Shown here piece by piece: positions 36,606-45,195 of a stretch of 64,000 nt of DNA. A program made the position numbers and the translations under genes. The number at the start of each line of letters is the position of its first letter. Positions within the stretch are counted from its first letter, which is position 1. The notes beneath the pieces were generated by a model. The model was not told the origin of the DNA. It was given only the letters and a program-made list of their open reading frames with translations, and ran no database searches. This stretch comes from Methanobrevibacter ruminantium M1 (GTDB lineage Archaea > Methanobacteriota > Methanobacteria > Methanobacteriales > Methanobacteriaceae), in assembly GCF_000024185.1 (NCBI RefSeq), contig NC_013790.1:1635501-1699500 (forward strand). The letters are read 5' to 3'.

Positions 36606-37907
36606 ATGTGGAATGAAGAAATAGAAACCATGCCTAGAGAAGACATTTACGAACTTCAATTGAAGAAGCTGCAAAGCACTGTAAAAAGAGCATTTGACAA
36701 GATACCATATTACAATAAAAAGTATAGTGAAGCTAATGTTTTCCCTGAGGACATAGAGACTTTAGAGGATATTGAAAAGTTGCCATTCCTTACCAAAGAT
36801 GATTTAAGAGCATGTTATCCATTTGGAATGTTTGCAGTTGATAAAAAGGAAATCATAGAAGTACACTCCTCCTCTGGAACTACAGGAAAGCCTGTAGTAA
36901 GCGGATACACCCAAAATGACATAGACAACTGGGGAGAGATTGTAGCAAGAGGACTTACCATGATGGGCCTTGACAGTGACGACATCATCCAAAACACCCA
37001 CGGATACGGCTTGTTTACCGGAGGATTCGGCGTTCACTATGGAGCCCACAGATTAGGGGCAACCATCATTCCTATCTCAACCGGACAGACAAGAAGACAG
37101 GTTGAAATCATGGCAGATTTCGGCACCACTTGCCTTATTTTCACTCCATCCTATGGAATCTATCTTGGAGAGGTAGCAAAGGAGGAAGGAATAGACTTTG
37201 ACAAGCTAGGACTTAAGGCAATCGGATTTGGAGCTGAAATGTGGACTGCTGAGATGAGAGATAGAATCGAAGAGACATTCAAGACCAAGGCATATAACAT
37301 CTACGGGCTAACCGAACTTATGGGTCCGGGAGTAGGTATAGAATGTTCTGCTCAAAACGGATTGCACATTGCTGAAGATTTCTTCTATCCGGAAATCATC
37401 AATCCTAAAACCGGAGAGACCTTAGCTGAAGGCAAACATGGAGAATTGGTATTGACCAATCTTGAAAGGGAAAGCATGCCTATAATAAGATTTAGAACAA
37501 AGGACCTTACAGCACTTCACTATGACACCTGCAAATGCGGAAGGACACTTGCAAGAATGGAAAGAATCACCGGAAGGTCAGATGACATGATCAAGGTCAA
37601 AGGAGTTGCCATCTTCCCATCACAAATCGAAAAGGCCCTTCTTAAGGTCAGCAATATTGAGCCTCACTATCAAATCATAGTCACAAGGCCAGACATTATG
37701 GATGAAATTGAAATTAAGGTGGAAGCTTCTGCATCCCTATTTTCAGATGACATCAAAGAGATGATGGCTGTAAAACGAAAGATTGGAGAATATATTCAAA
37801 ATGAGACTGGAATTGCAGTTAATGTTAGTTTAGTAGCTCCTAAGAGCATTCCAAGAAGTACAAAAGGTAAAATACAAAGAGTTATTGACAAACGTAACTT
37901 ACACTAG
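36606..37907 (+). CDS. paaK: Phenylacetate--CoA ligase (aryl-CoA ligase)
   Basis: An AMP-forming acyl/aryl-CoA ligase of the PaaK family. The P-loop is SSSGTTGKP, and IYGLTELMGPG marks the adenylation core. A metal-binding-like CKCGRTLARMERITGR and a C-terminal lid with RSTKGKIQRV follow. In methanogens such enzymes activate phenylacetate and related aryl acids, probably for aromatic amino acid synthesis from gut-derived acids. The downstream ACT-domain gene is its usual partner. GGTTAAG precedes the ATG. Confidence 0.88.
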   Translation: MWNEEIETMPREDIYELQLKKLQSTVKRAFDKIPYYNKKYSEANVFPEDIETLEDIEKLPFLTKDDLRACYPFGMFAVDKKEIIEVHSSSGTTGKPVVSGYTQNDIDNWGEIVARGLTMMGLDSDDIIQNTHGYGLFTGGFGVHYGAHRLGATIIPISTGQTRRQVEIMADFGTTCLIFTPSYGIYLGEVAKEEGIDFDKLGLKAIGFGAEMWTAEMRDRIEETFKTKAYNIYGLTELMGPGVGIECSAQNGLHIAEDFFYPEIINPKTGETLAEGKHGELVLTNLERESMPIIRFRTKDLTALHYDTCKCGRTLARMERITGRSDDMIKVKGVAIFPSQIEKALLKVSNIEPHYQIIVTRPDIMDEIEIKVEASASLFSDDIKEMMAVKRKIGEYIQNETGIAVNVSLVAPKSIPRSTKGKIQRVIDKRNLH

Positions 37908-37985
37908 ACAGATTCTATTAAAAAGAGGCTTATTAAAAAACATAACCTACATTATAAGCTTATTGACAAAGTAATTACACTAATC
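37882..37985. repeat. Degenerate copies of the paaK 3' end
   Basis: TTATTGACAAACGTAACTTA with CACTAG (end of paaK) is followed by TTATTAAAAAACATAACCTA (37930) and TTATTGACAAAGTAATTACA (37960). These are three related copies, the latter two untranslated. Confidence 0.65.
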
Positions 37986-38013
37986 AATATAATTTAATCA
38001 GGAAGTTTTAAAA

Positions 38014-38448
38014 ATGTATAAAATAACACAATTATCCATATTTTTAGAAAACAGAAGAGGGAAACTTTACAATACATTGAATTTGCTTGCTAAAAATGAC
38101 ATCAACATCAGAGCATTGTTTTTAGCAGACACTACCGAATTCGGCATTTTAAGGCTTGTTGTTCAAGACCCTATAAAGGCTAAAGACATTCTTGAAGAAA
38201 ACGACCATATAGTTAAAATGACTCCAATCATTGGAGCAGAGCTTGATGACACTCCAGGTGGACTTTCAACTGTCTTGAAAATTATCAAGGACGAAGAGAT
38301 TGATCTTGAATATCTTTATGCTTTCACTCATGAGAAAACTGAAAAGGCCATTCTTCTTTTGCAAGCAGATGATTTAGACAATTTGATTGGTATTTTAACT
38401 GCTTATAAGGTGCCTTTAGTACCTGCAGAAGAAGTTTATAATTTATAA
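38014..38448 (+). CDS. Tandem ACT-domain regulatory protein
   Basis: A 144-residue protein of two ACT domains. The first is KITQLSIFLENRRGKLYNTL...INIRALFLADT; the second is GGLSTVLKIIKDEEIDLEYLYAF. ACT domains bind small molecules, often amino acids. This gene commonly follows phenylacetate-CoA ligase genes in methanogens and probably senses an aromatic amino acid or its precursor. It lies about 106 bp after paaK on the same strand. AGGAAG precedes the ATG. Confidence 0.85.
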   Translation: MYKITQLSIFLENRRGKLYNTLNLLAKNDINIRALFLADTTEFGILRLVVQDPIKAKDILEENDHIVKMTPIIGAELDDTPGGLSTVLKIIKDEEIDLEYLYAFTHEKTEKAILLLQADDLDNLIGILTAYKVPLVPAEEVYNL

Positions 38449-38649
38449 TTTGAATTAGACTTATTTAAATTTAAAAACAGCACAAAACCTTAAATTTATA
38501 AATAAATTCTAAAAACAGTTAAAAATTAAAAATTGAAATTTATAATTTTATCTATTATTATAAATTTCAAATTCTTCTTTTTTTATAAAAAATAGATTAA
38601 ATCTTTTTAAATTAAAAAATAATTAAAAATAATTAAAATAGTTAAACCA

Positions 38650-39600
38650 CTATTTTTCTAATCTTTCAAGAACTTCATTAGTAAGTTCCCTGACATGATT
38701 TGCAGCTATTTGAAACTTATTTACCTCATAGTCATTCATATGAATAGGAACAATCATGGCAGCTCCTTTTTTAGATAATACAACCGGAACACCTAAGCAG
38801 ACTCCTTCAACATCTGCTATCTCTCCTTCAAGATACATGCTTACAGTAAGTATCTTATGGATGTTTGTAATGATTGTGGTAATCAAGTTTGATATTGCAT
38901 AGGCAGGGCCATACTCGGTTGCCCCTTTCTTTGAAATGATAGTGTTTCCAGCATTTCTAAGGGTCTTCACAATATCTGGAAGGTCTAGTTTCACATCCTT
39001 GATAAAGTACTTTAGAGGAATACCCCCTATTGTTGTAGAGCTTAAAAGAGGAACCATCCTTTCACCATGTTCGCCAACAACCCTTGTATGAACCTCACTG
39101 CTGTTTATGTCCAGGCGTCTTGCAAAATATGTCTTTAATCTTAATGAATCCAAGTGGTTTCCAAGGCCGATGACTCTTTTCTTATTAAATCCAGAGGCTT
39201 CAAGAGCCACTGCAGTCATAACATCCACAGGATTTGTTGCAATTAGAATGATTGAATCTGGAGCATGGATTGCTATCTGCTTTGCATAGTTATAGACAAT
39301 CTGTGCATTTGTATGTGCCAAGTCGCTTCTTTCCATTCCCTCTTTTCTTGGAGCCCCTGCTGTTATAAGGATAATTTGAGAGCCAGCCATATCCTTATAA
39401 TCTGAAGTTGGAGTGAGCTTGCAGTCAATATCCTCTGCAGCCAATGCATCATACATGTCATATATCTCTCCTTTTGCTTTTGATAGGCTTTTTTCCCTTG
39501 TAAAGAACACTATTTCGTCTACAGTGTCTGCTCTTGCCAATTTAAAAGCTACATTTTTACCTATAACTCCTGTAACTCCAATAATACATACTTTTACCAT
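38650..39600 (-). CDS. mdh: Malate dehydrogenase (LDH/MDH family)
   Basis: NAD(P)-dependent oxidation of malate to oxaloacetate, or the reverse, in the incomplete TCA pathway of methanogens. The nucleotide loop is GVTGVIGKN. The substrate-binding Arg is in APRKEGMERSDL, the Asp in GNHLDSLRLK and the catalytic His in GEHGERMVP. The Arg pattern favours malate over lactate. The 316-residue length is typical. GGAGG precedes the ATG. Cofactor preference cannot be settled by eye. Confidence 0.88.
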   Translation of the reverse strand: MVKVCIIGVTGVIGKNVAFKLARADTVDEIVFFTREKSLSKAKGEIYDMYDALAAEDIDCKLTPTSDYKDMAGSQIILITAGAPRKEGMERSDLAHTNAQIVYNYAKQIAIHAPDSIILIATNPVDVMTAVALEASGFNKKRVIGLGNHLDSLRLKTYFARRLDINSSEVHTRVVGEHGERMVPLLSSTTIGGIPLKYFIKDVKLDLPDIVKTLRNAGNTIISKKGATEYGPAYAISNLITTIITNIHKILTVSMYLEGEIADVEGVCLGVPVVLSKKGAAMIVPIHMNDYEVNKFQIAANHVRELTNEVLERLEK

Positions 39601-39736
39601 GCTTAGCCTCCTCCTTTTCTTTTTTTAATAGATTAATATGATTAAAAAGTATAATAATTATAATTTTAATTTGTTTTTTATAATAAAAATAAATTTCTAA
39701 ATTTTGATTTTTAAATTTTAAATCAAATTATGAAAA

Positions 39737-39895
39737 CTTGTAACACCACTGCCAAAAAAAACACAAAAACACAAAAAACTTGTAACACCACTGCCAAAAA
39801 AAACACAAAAACACAAAAAACTTGTAACACCACTGCCAAAAAAAACACAAAAACACAAAAAACTTGTAACCCACTGCCAAAAAAAACACAAACTC
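39737..39895. repeat. 42-bp tandem repeat, four copies
   Basis: CTTGTAACACCACTGCCAAA begins at 39737, 39779, 39821 and 39863, exactly 42 bp apart; the last copy lacks two bases. The second half is A/C-rich (AACACAAAAACACAAAAA), as in the 24-bp array at 7737. A minus-strand open frame across it is a by-product of the repeat. Confidence 0.92.
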
Positions 39896-39924
39896 AATAA
39901 TAAATTCAAAATAGAAGAAAATAA

Positions 39925-42429
39925 CTATAAATTAATCTCATTTAAATAATTAGCAGTCAGACTATCCTTAGAATTAAGAATATCTTCTAAAGTTCCCTTT
40001 GCAAGTATCTCTCCACCCATATGCTTGTCATCTATTCCAATATCAATTATATAATCGGCATTTGCAATTATATCAAGGTCATGCTCTATTACTATGATTG
40101 TTGCTCCGTCATCTATTAATGTCTGGAATACATTAAGCAATACCTTCACATCCAATGGATGAAGACCTATGGAAGGCTCATCAAAGATGAATATTGAATT
40201 CCTTTGGGATTTGCCTATTTCAGATGCAAGCTTTAACCTTTGAGCTTCCCCACCTGAAAGACTTGGTGTTGACTCTCCGATTGTAAGGTATCCAAGGCCT
40301 AAATTGGACAGTTTAGCCAATTTATTTATCGCTCTTTTTAAAAGAGGATCTATACTCTCATCTTCAATATTGGACAGTTCATCAATGGCCTCATCTATTG
40401 TCAATGCCATTATATCTGAAATGGAAAGATGACCTAACATTATTTCACCAGCTTCATCTGAATATCTAAGGCCATTGCAGTCAGGGCAAGTTATCTCCAC
40501 ATCAGGGAGGAACTGGACATCCATAGAGATTGTTCCTGTGCCGTTGCAGGATGGACATCTCAGGCTGCCTGTATTATATGAAAAGTCAGATGCCTTCAGA
40601 TTCCTTTCAATAGAGGAGTCCAATTTGGCAAATATCTTTCTCAAGTCATCCAATACTCCACTATAGGTTGATACTGTGCTTCTCACATTCTTTCCTATTG
40701 GAACGCTATCGATAAGTTCTATTTTATTAATATTCTTTGCATCGATGGATTTTATATTGTTAGGGATATTTTCATCATTTATCAATGATTTAACTGCTGG
40801 ATACAATGATTCAAGGAGCAATGTGGTCTTGCCGCTTCCTGAAACTCCGCTTACTACAGTGAGCTTTCCTTTAGGAAAACTAATATCCATAGGCTTTACA
40901 TTGTGGATTTGGCAAGTTGAAATGTCAATGGATCCGTTTTTGAATATGGAGTTCTTATCTGACTTTTTCCTAATTATAATCTTTTCCTCATTTGAGAGGA
41001 ATCCTGAAATCAATGATTCTTTATTTTTATTTATTTCATCTATTGTGCCTTCAGCAATTATCTTTCCCCCATTTGAACCTGCTGAAGGACCTAACTCAAT
41101 CAGATAGTCTGCTATCCTTAATATCCTAACGTCATGATCTACAAGTATTATGCTATTTCCATCCTCTATCAGCCTGTTCATGACTTTTATCAGGCCTTCC
41201 ACATTTGCAGGGTGAAGACCTATTGAAGGCTCATCCAAAACATATAGAACCCCTGTTGTAGGGTTTCTAAGGGTTCTGGCAAGCTGCACCCTCTGAAGCT
41301 CTCCAGTGGAAAGGGTATTGCTTGGCCTATCAAGTGAGATATAGCTGAGCCCCAAGTCAAGCAATATCTTGGCATTGTCCATAAACTCCTCTGCAATGTT
41401 ATTTGCCATATCTTGCATTTCCTTTGGCAGATTGTTTATGACATTAGGAATCCATTTGACGATATCTTCTAGAGTCATCTGACAGGCTTGGCTAATGTTT
41501 ATTCCACCTAAAAGAGTTGAATTTGCTCTTTTATTAAGCCTTGTGCCATGGCACTGGCTGCACTCCCTTATCTTTAGATATTTGTTTATTCTAGTAAGCC
41601 CCTTTTCAGTCTTGGCATTCTTCAATGCCTCTTCAACTGCCCTATGGGCATTTCTGTATTCTGCATTCAACTCAAATAGCTTTCCGTTCTTAGATGGAAT
41701 GTTAATGTATCTCTTTACAGAGGGTCCCTTATAAACGATTTCCTTTTCCTTATCGCTTAAATCTTTAAAGGGAACATCCACCCTCACTCCAAGCTCTCCA
41801 GCCACATGATACATCCAGTTTATTCCAAACATGTTCCATGATTCAACTGCACCTTCCTCCAAGGTCTTGTTTTCATTTGGAACAAGTGTGGAATCGTCAA
41901 TGACACGTTCTATTCCAGTTCCGCTACAATTGGGACATGCCCCATCTGAATTGAAGGCATATTCCTCAGCTCCAAGACCATAGAATCTCTCGCCACAGAC
42001 ATCACATTCAAGCTCAATCTCCCTTGCAACATTCAATGAAGGCTTGAGGATATGTCCATTTGGACATATATAGCTGCCACAGCGAGAGTATAGCAGCCTT
42101 AAGGAATTTAAAAGCTCTGTTGAAGTCCCAAAGGTGCTTCTTATATTTGGAACATTAGGTCTCTGATGCAATGCAAGAGCTGCCGGAACATATTGGACAG
42201 ATTCCACATTGGCCTTTTCAGATTGGGTGATCCTTCGTCTTGTATATGTGGATAGGGCCTCAAGGTATCTTCTGGATCCTTCTGCATACAGAACTCCAAG
42301 GGCTAGGGAAGACTTTCCGCTTCCAGAGACTCCAGCTATAGCCACTATCTTTCCAAGAGGAATGTCCACATCTATGTTCTTTAGATTGTGTACTTTAGCT
42401 CCCCTGACTAAAATTGCATCTTTATACAT
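39925..42429 (-). CDS. UvrA-like ABC ATPase (class II UvrA)
   Basis: An 834-residue double ABC protein. Walker A sites are GVSGSGKSS and GVSGSGKTT. ABC signatures are LSTGELQR and LSGGEAQR, with Walker B in VLDEPSIGLHP and IFDEPSIGLHP. Zinc-finger cysteines are in CPNCSGTG, CSQCHGT, CPSCNGTG and CPDCNG. It is about 100 residues shorter than canonical UvrA (~940), as in UvrA2-type paralogs that lack or shorten the UvrB-binding region, so a role in nucleotide excision repair is not certain. AAGGT precedes the ATG. No uvrB or uvrC is in the window. Confidence 0.82.
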   Translation of the reverse strand: MYKDAILVRGAKVHNLKNIDVDIPLGKIVAIAGVSGSGKSSLALGVLYAEGSRRYLEALSTYTRRRITQSEKANVESVQYVPAALALHQRPNVPNIRSTFGTSTELLNSLRLLYSRCGSYICPNGHILKPSLNVAREIELECDVCGERFYGLGAEEYAFNSDGACPNCSGTGIERVIDDSTLVPNENKTLEEGAVESWNMFGINWMYHVAGELGVRVDVPFKDLSDKEKEIVYKGPSVKRYINIPSKNGKLFELNAEYRNAHRAVEEALKNAKTEKGLTRINKYLKIRECSQCHGTRLNKRANSTLLGGINISQACQMTLEDIVKWIPNVINNLPKEMQDMANNIAEEFMDNAKILLDLGLSYISLDRPSNTLSTGELQRVQLARTLRNPTTGVLYVLDEPSIGLHPANVEGLIKVMNRLIEDGNSIILVDHDVRILRIADYLIELGPSAGSNGGKIIAEGTIDEINKNKESLISGFLSNEEKIIIRKKSDKNSIFKNGSIDISTCQIHNVKPMDISFPKGKLTVVSGVSGSGKTTLLLESLYPAVKSLINDENIPNNIKSIDAKNINKIELIDSVPIGKNVRSTVSTYSGVLDDLRKIFAKLDSSIERNLKASDFSYNTGSLRCPSCNGTGTISMDVQFLPDVEITCPDCNGLRYSDEAGEIMLGHLSISDIMALTIDEAIDELSNIEDESIDPLLKRAINKLAKLSNLGLGYLTIGESTPSLSGGEAQRLKLASEIGKSQRNSIFIFDEPSIGLHPLDVKVLLNVFQTLIDDGATIIVIEHDLDIIANADYIIDIGIDDKHMGGEILAKGTLEDILNSKDSLTANYLNEINL

Positions 42430-42564
42430 GACAAGACCTTAAAATCAATATTTGGATAAAATAAGATAATTTGAATGAATGTGAGTTATAAAAGTATTTA
42501 TAGTTAGTATTAGAATAATTAAAAAATTAGAAAAGTATAAACTTCCCTAAAAAAGGAAAGTGGA

Positions 42565-42586
42565 ACTTCCTTTAGAAAAAGGAAGT
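42565..42586. promoter_or_regulatory. 9-bp perfect hairpin upstream of the UvrA-like gene
   Basis: ACTTCCTTT and AAAGGAAGT flank AGAA. Related ACTTCCC/GGAAAG and ACTTCTCTTTT pieces lie on either side. It lies between the ferritin 3' end and the UvrA-like start, so it could be a terminator or a leader element. Confidence 0.5.
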
Positions 42587-42642
42587 GTAAACTTCTCTTT
42601 TAAAAAAAAAGATGGTTTAAAAAACCGAAATAAAAATTTTGG

Positions 42643-42679
42643 TCCAGCTTTTGCGGCCCGAAGGGTCGGAAAAGGTGGA
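42643..42679 (-). terminator. Long GC-rich hairpin after the ferritin gene
   Basis: Reading the minus strand, TCCACCTTTTCCGACCC, a TTC loop and GGGCCGCAAAAGCTGGA pair over 17 positions with three mismatches. A cUUCGg tetraloop is possible with a shifted apex. It starts two bases after the ferritin stop codon and is followed by AAAATTTTTATTT. It is the most GC-rich intergenic piece in the window. Confidence 0.65.
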
Positions 42680-42680
42680 A

Positions 42681-43178
42681 CTATTCTGCAGCTCCACGAC
42701 CTGCAAACTCTTCATTGAGTTTGTATAATAAAGAGTTGTCGTCGCCAGCTAATTTGAGTTTAGCTAAGTTTTCCATAGCGTTTTCTTCTTCTTCAACTTG
42801 TTCTTCAACAAACCATTGTAAGAAGTTGTTGGTAGCATGGTCTTTTTCTTCAATAGCTAAGTCCACTAAATCGTTGATTAAACCAGTAACCATTTTTTCA
42901 TGTTCTAAAACATGTTCAAATGCTGCTAATGGAGATTCCCATTCGGTTTGTGGAGCGTCAATAGCAGTAAGGGTAACGCTTGCTCCTCTTCTAATGAGAT
43001 AGTCATAGAATTTCATTCCGTGTTCCAATTCTTCTGCTGCTTGAACTCTCATCCAGTTAGCAAATCCTGCTAAATCAACATCTTCAAAGTAAGCTGCCAT
43101 AGATAAATATAAGTATCCAGAGTAAACTTCTGCGTTTAATTGTGCATTTAATGCTGCTTCCATTTTTTCATTTACCAT
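42681..43178 (-). CDS. ftnA: Ferritin (non-heme)
   Basis: A 165-residue iron-storage protein that oxidises Fe(II) and stores ferric mineral in a 24-mer. The di-iron ferroxidase ligands are visible: Glu in [11 protein letters not shown], ExxH in EELEHGMKF, Glu in [10 protein letters not shown] and the QVEEEE block. The sequence is of bacterial FtnA type. GGTGAAACA precedes the ATG. It lies 67 bp downstream of a rubredoxin gene and probably shares its transcript, forming an iron/oxygen-stress pair. Confidence 0.93.
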   Translation of the reverse strand: MVNEKMEAALNAQLNAEVYSGYLYLSMAAYFEDVDLAGFANWMRVQAAEELEHGMKFYDYLIRRGASVTLTAIDAPQTEWESPLAAFEHVLEHEKMVTGLINDLVDLAIEEKDHATNNFLQWFVEEQVEEEENAMENLAKLKLAGDDNSLLYKLNEEFAGRGAAE

Positions 43179-43245
43179 TGTTTCACCTTTAAATTAAAAA
43201 ATAAATTTTAGAATTTTCAAAAATTTCATAGACTAATAAATTAGA

Positions 43246-43401
43246 TTATTCTTCTACGAAATCTGCTTTTTCTGCACCACATAATGGACAAGTCCAATCA
43301 TCTGGTAAGTCTGCAAATGCAGTTCCTGGTTCAATTCCATTATCTGGGTCGCCAGCTTCTGGATTGTATTCATATCCACAAATGTCACATACAAAAACCA
43401 T
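43246..43401 (-). CDS. Rubredoxin 1
   Basis: A 51-residue electron carrier with one Fe(Cys)4 centre: [10 protein letters not shown] near the start and [11 protein letters not shown] near the end, with the usual PGTAF and DDWTCP core. AAGGTGAAAAA precedes the ATG. It sits directly upstream of ferritin and may supply electrons for iron or peroxide/superoxide reduction. Confidence 0.93.
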   Translation of the reverse strand: MVFVCDICGYEYNPEAGDPDNGIEPGTAFADLPDDWTCPLCGAEKADFVEE

Positions 43402-43434
43402 TTTTTCACCTTCTCATATGAGAATTGTTAATAT

Positions 43435-43640
43435 AAATTTTAAATCATTATTATCTTAAAACAATCATTAAAATAAAAAAAAATTAATTAAATTTTAAAT
43501 CATGTTTAGCTTAAAAAAATCATTGAAATAAAAAAATTAATTAAATTTTAAATCATGTTTAGCTTAAAAAAATCATTGAAATAAAAAATTAATTAAATTT
43601 TAAATCATGTTTAGCTTAAAAAAATCATTAAAATTAAAAA
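43435..43640. repeat. 53/52-bp tandem repeat between rubredoxin genes
   Basis: ATCATGTTTAGCTTAAAAAA occurs at 43499, 43552 and 43604, with a diverged first copy (ATCATTATTATCTTAAAA) before them. Otherwise the gap between the two rubredoxin genes holds only AT-rich DNA. Confidence 0.88.
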
Positions 43641-43714
43641 TTAAAAAAATAATTGATTTGAATTGATTAAAAATAAAAATTTTTAAAATACTGTTTGAGA
43701 CTAGTTTAGAAAGT

Positions 43715-43873
43715 CTATTGAGCTCTGAACATGGTTTTGACTGCACCGCATAATGGGCAGGTGAAATCGTCAGGTACATCTTCCCATTCGGTTCCAGCAG
43801 CAAGATCTCTTCTTTCTTCACCAGTTTCACTGTCGTATACATATCCGCAAATAGTACATCTGTGTTGAGCCAT
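43715..43873 (-). CDS. Rubredoxin 2
   Basis: A 52-residue rubredoxin with CTICGYVYDSETG, AAGTEWEDVPDDF and CPLCGAVKTMF. It is clearly distinct from rubredoxin 1. GGGAGGT with six-base spacing selects the ATG; another ATG a few bases upstream is in a different frame. A strong TATA box precedes it. Probably a separately regulated electron carrier for the same stress enzymes. Confidence 0.93.
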   Translation of the reverse strand: MAQHRCTICGYVYDSETGEERRDLAAGTEWEDVPDDFTCPLCGAVKTMFRAQ

Positions 43874-43918
43874 GGCATTACCTCCCTAATTATTTATAAT
43901 TATAGTTTGAATTTAATA

Positions 43919-43930
43919 ATATATAAAATG
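43919..43930 (-). promoter_or_regulatory. TATA box of rubredoxin 2
   Basis: Minus-strand CATTTTATATAT, followed by TATTAAATTCAAACTATAA, lies about 50 bp before the ATG. The block matches those before the ribbon-helix-helix gene and the first molbindin gene. Confidence 0.55.
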
Positions 43931-43986
43931 TTTTATTAAATAACAAGAAAATAAATAAAAAAAGTATTAATGGATAATCCAGTTAA

Positions 43987-44604
43987 TTAATTGCTTAATT
44001 TAGCACCGATTTCATAGGTTTTTTCTAAATTGAGAGTGAAACATTCATCTTCCGAACTAATTTCGCCATCAAAGCTTGTGGAATAGGTTTTCTTGGAATC
44101 ATATTCTGCTGAGTAGATTTCCACTTCTCCATTGAGCATCTTTAAGATGTCCTCTGAATGCTTGAAATGAGGGCGGACAGACTCTTCAAAATAGCCCTTA
44201 TCATAATGGAATGTATAGATAAGGCCTACATTGACCTTTCCCTTGAAAAGATTTTCTCCCTTGTTTGAAACTATGCAGAATATCAATCGCTCCAAAAGGG
44301 CCATATAATGGCTTGAGGGATTTGAAAAGAAGATTGGGGCAGCTATCAAAAGGCAATCTGCATCCAATATCCGGTCAATCAAAGGTGAAAGATCATCCCT
44401 AAGGAAGCATTTGCAGCTTTCAAAATCATCTCTCATGCAAATGAGACAGCTCAAGCAGCCTGTAAACTTCAGACGATATAAGTCTATGAATTCCACTTCA
44501 GCACCAACAGATTGGGCGCCCCTTAAAGCAGACTTTGCCATCTCTGCATTGAAGCCTCTTTTTTTAGGACCTGCATTGATTACTATTGTCTTCAAAGAAA
44601 TCAT
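43987..44604 (-). CDS. Iron-sulfur flavoprotein / NADPH-dependent FMN reductase-like
   Basis: A 205-residue flavodoxin-fold protein. An FMN phosphate loop is near VINAGPKKRGFNAEM. CLSCLICMRDDFESC (C-x2-C-x2-C-x7-C) matches the compact 4Fe-4S motif of methanogen iron-sulfur flavoproteins, which pass electrons from ferredoxin to O2 or H2O2. The ATG used here lacks a clear ribosome site; a TTG three codons later, just after GGATGATT, would give the more usual MKTIVINAG start. It lies beside the rubredoxin/ferritin genes and a universal stress protein, consistent with oxidative stress. Confidence 0.78.
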   Translation of the reverse strand: MISLKTIVINAGPKKRGFNAEMAKSALRGAQSVGAEVEFIDLYRLKFTGCLSCLICMRDDFESCKCFLRDDLSPLIDRILDADCLLIAAPIFFSNPSSHYMALLERLIFCIVSNKGENLFKGKVNVGLIYTFHYDKGYFEESVRPHFKHSEDILKMLNGEVEIYSAEYDSKKTYSTSFDGEISSEDECFTLNLEKTYEIGAKLSN

Positions 44605-44621
44605 CCCATAAGAGTTAAATA

Positions 44622-45032
44622 TTATTTTACTAGAAGGACCGGAACTTTAGCCACCTTTAATGCATTCAAGGCAACTCTGCCTATCTTATCATATCTTATT
44701 TTGTCCTCTTTGTCTGTGGACTTGCCGAAAGCTCCAAAGATAGCTATATCAGGGTTTATCTTTCTTATCATGGTTTCCATATCTTGAATAGGATCTGCTG
44801 TTATAATGTGCTCAACCACAACAACATCCTTCTCTTTACCTTTTGCTGTGATATCATCCAATACAGCCCCTCCTGCATCATCCATATCATCATAGGACAA
44901 ATCAAGGCCAAAATCCATGATATAAAGGGCAGCTACCCTTGCATCATACTTTGAAGCCAAATCAATAGCTATATCAACTGCCTTGTCTCCACATTTTGAG
45001 CCATCACTAGCCACTAAAATATTTTTAAACAT
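44622..45032 (-). CDS. Universal stress protein (UspA family)
   Basis: A 136-residue alpha/beta protein of the UspA fold, opening FKNILVASDGSKCGDKAVDIA and ending VPVLLVK. The ATP-binding glycine motif G-2x-G-9x-G is poorly kept (FGAFGKSTDKEDKIRYDKIGRVA), so ATP binding is uncertain. AGAGGAT precedes the ATG. The flavoprotein gene follows after 17 bp and is probably co-transcribed. Confidence 0.88.
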   Translation of the reverse strand: MFKNILVASDGSKCGDKAVDIAIDLASKYDARVAALYIMDFGLDLSYDDMDDAGGAVLDDITAKGKEKDVVVVEHIITADPIQDMETMIRKINPDIAIFGAFGKSTDKEDKIRYDKIGRVALNALKVAKVPVLLVK

Positions 45033-45195
45033 AATATCCTCTAAAAATAAGTATTTAGATTAAAATAATTAATTTCCACTAAGACTATTTAAATTAAAAA
45101 AATAATTTCCTCTAATAACTATTTAGATTAATAATTAATTTTTGCTTAAAAAAAAGAAAAAATGTTTTGAGATTAAGATTCTCCAAAAAATCAAT

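Noticed and set aside
39718-39909. 63-codon minus-strand open frame (FLCFCVFFGSGVTS repeats)
   Set aside because: Created by the 42-bp tandem repeat (14 codons). No ribosome site; hydrophobic translation of an A/C-rich repeat.
42601-42680. GC-rich patch after ferritin considered as a tRNA or structured small RNA gene
   Set aside because: It lacks tRNA arms and T-loop consensus, and reads best as a single hairpin in the ferritin 3' end.
43600-43878. 92-codon minus-strand open frame over rubredoxin 2
   Set aside because: The overlapping frame encodes an intact 52-residue rubredoxin with a perfectly spaced GGGAGGT site.
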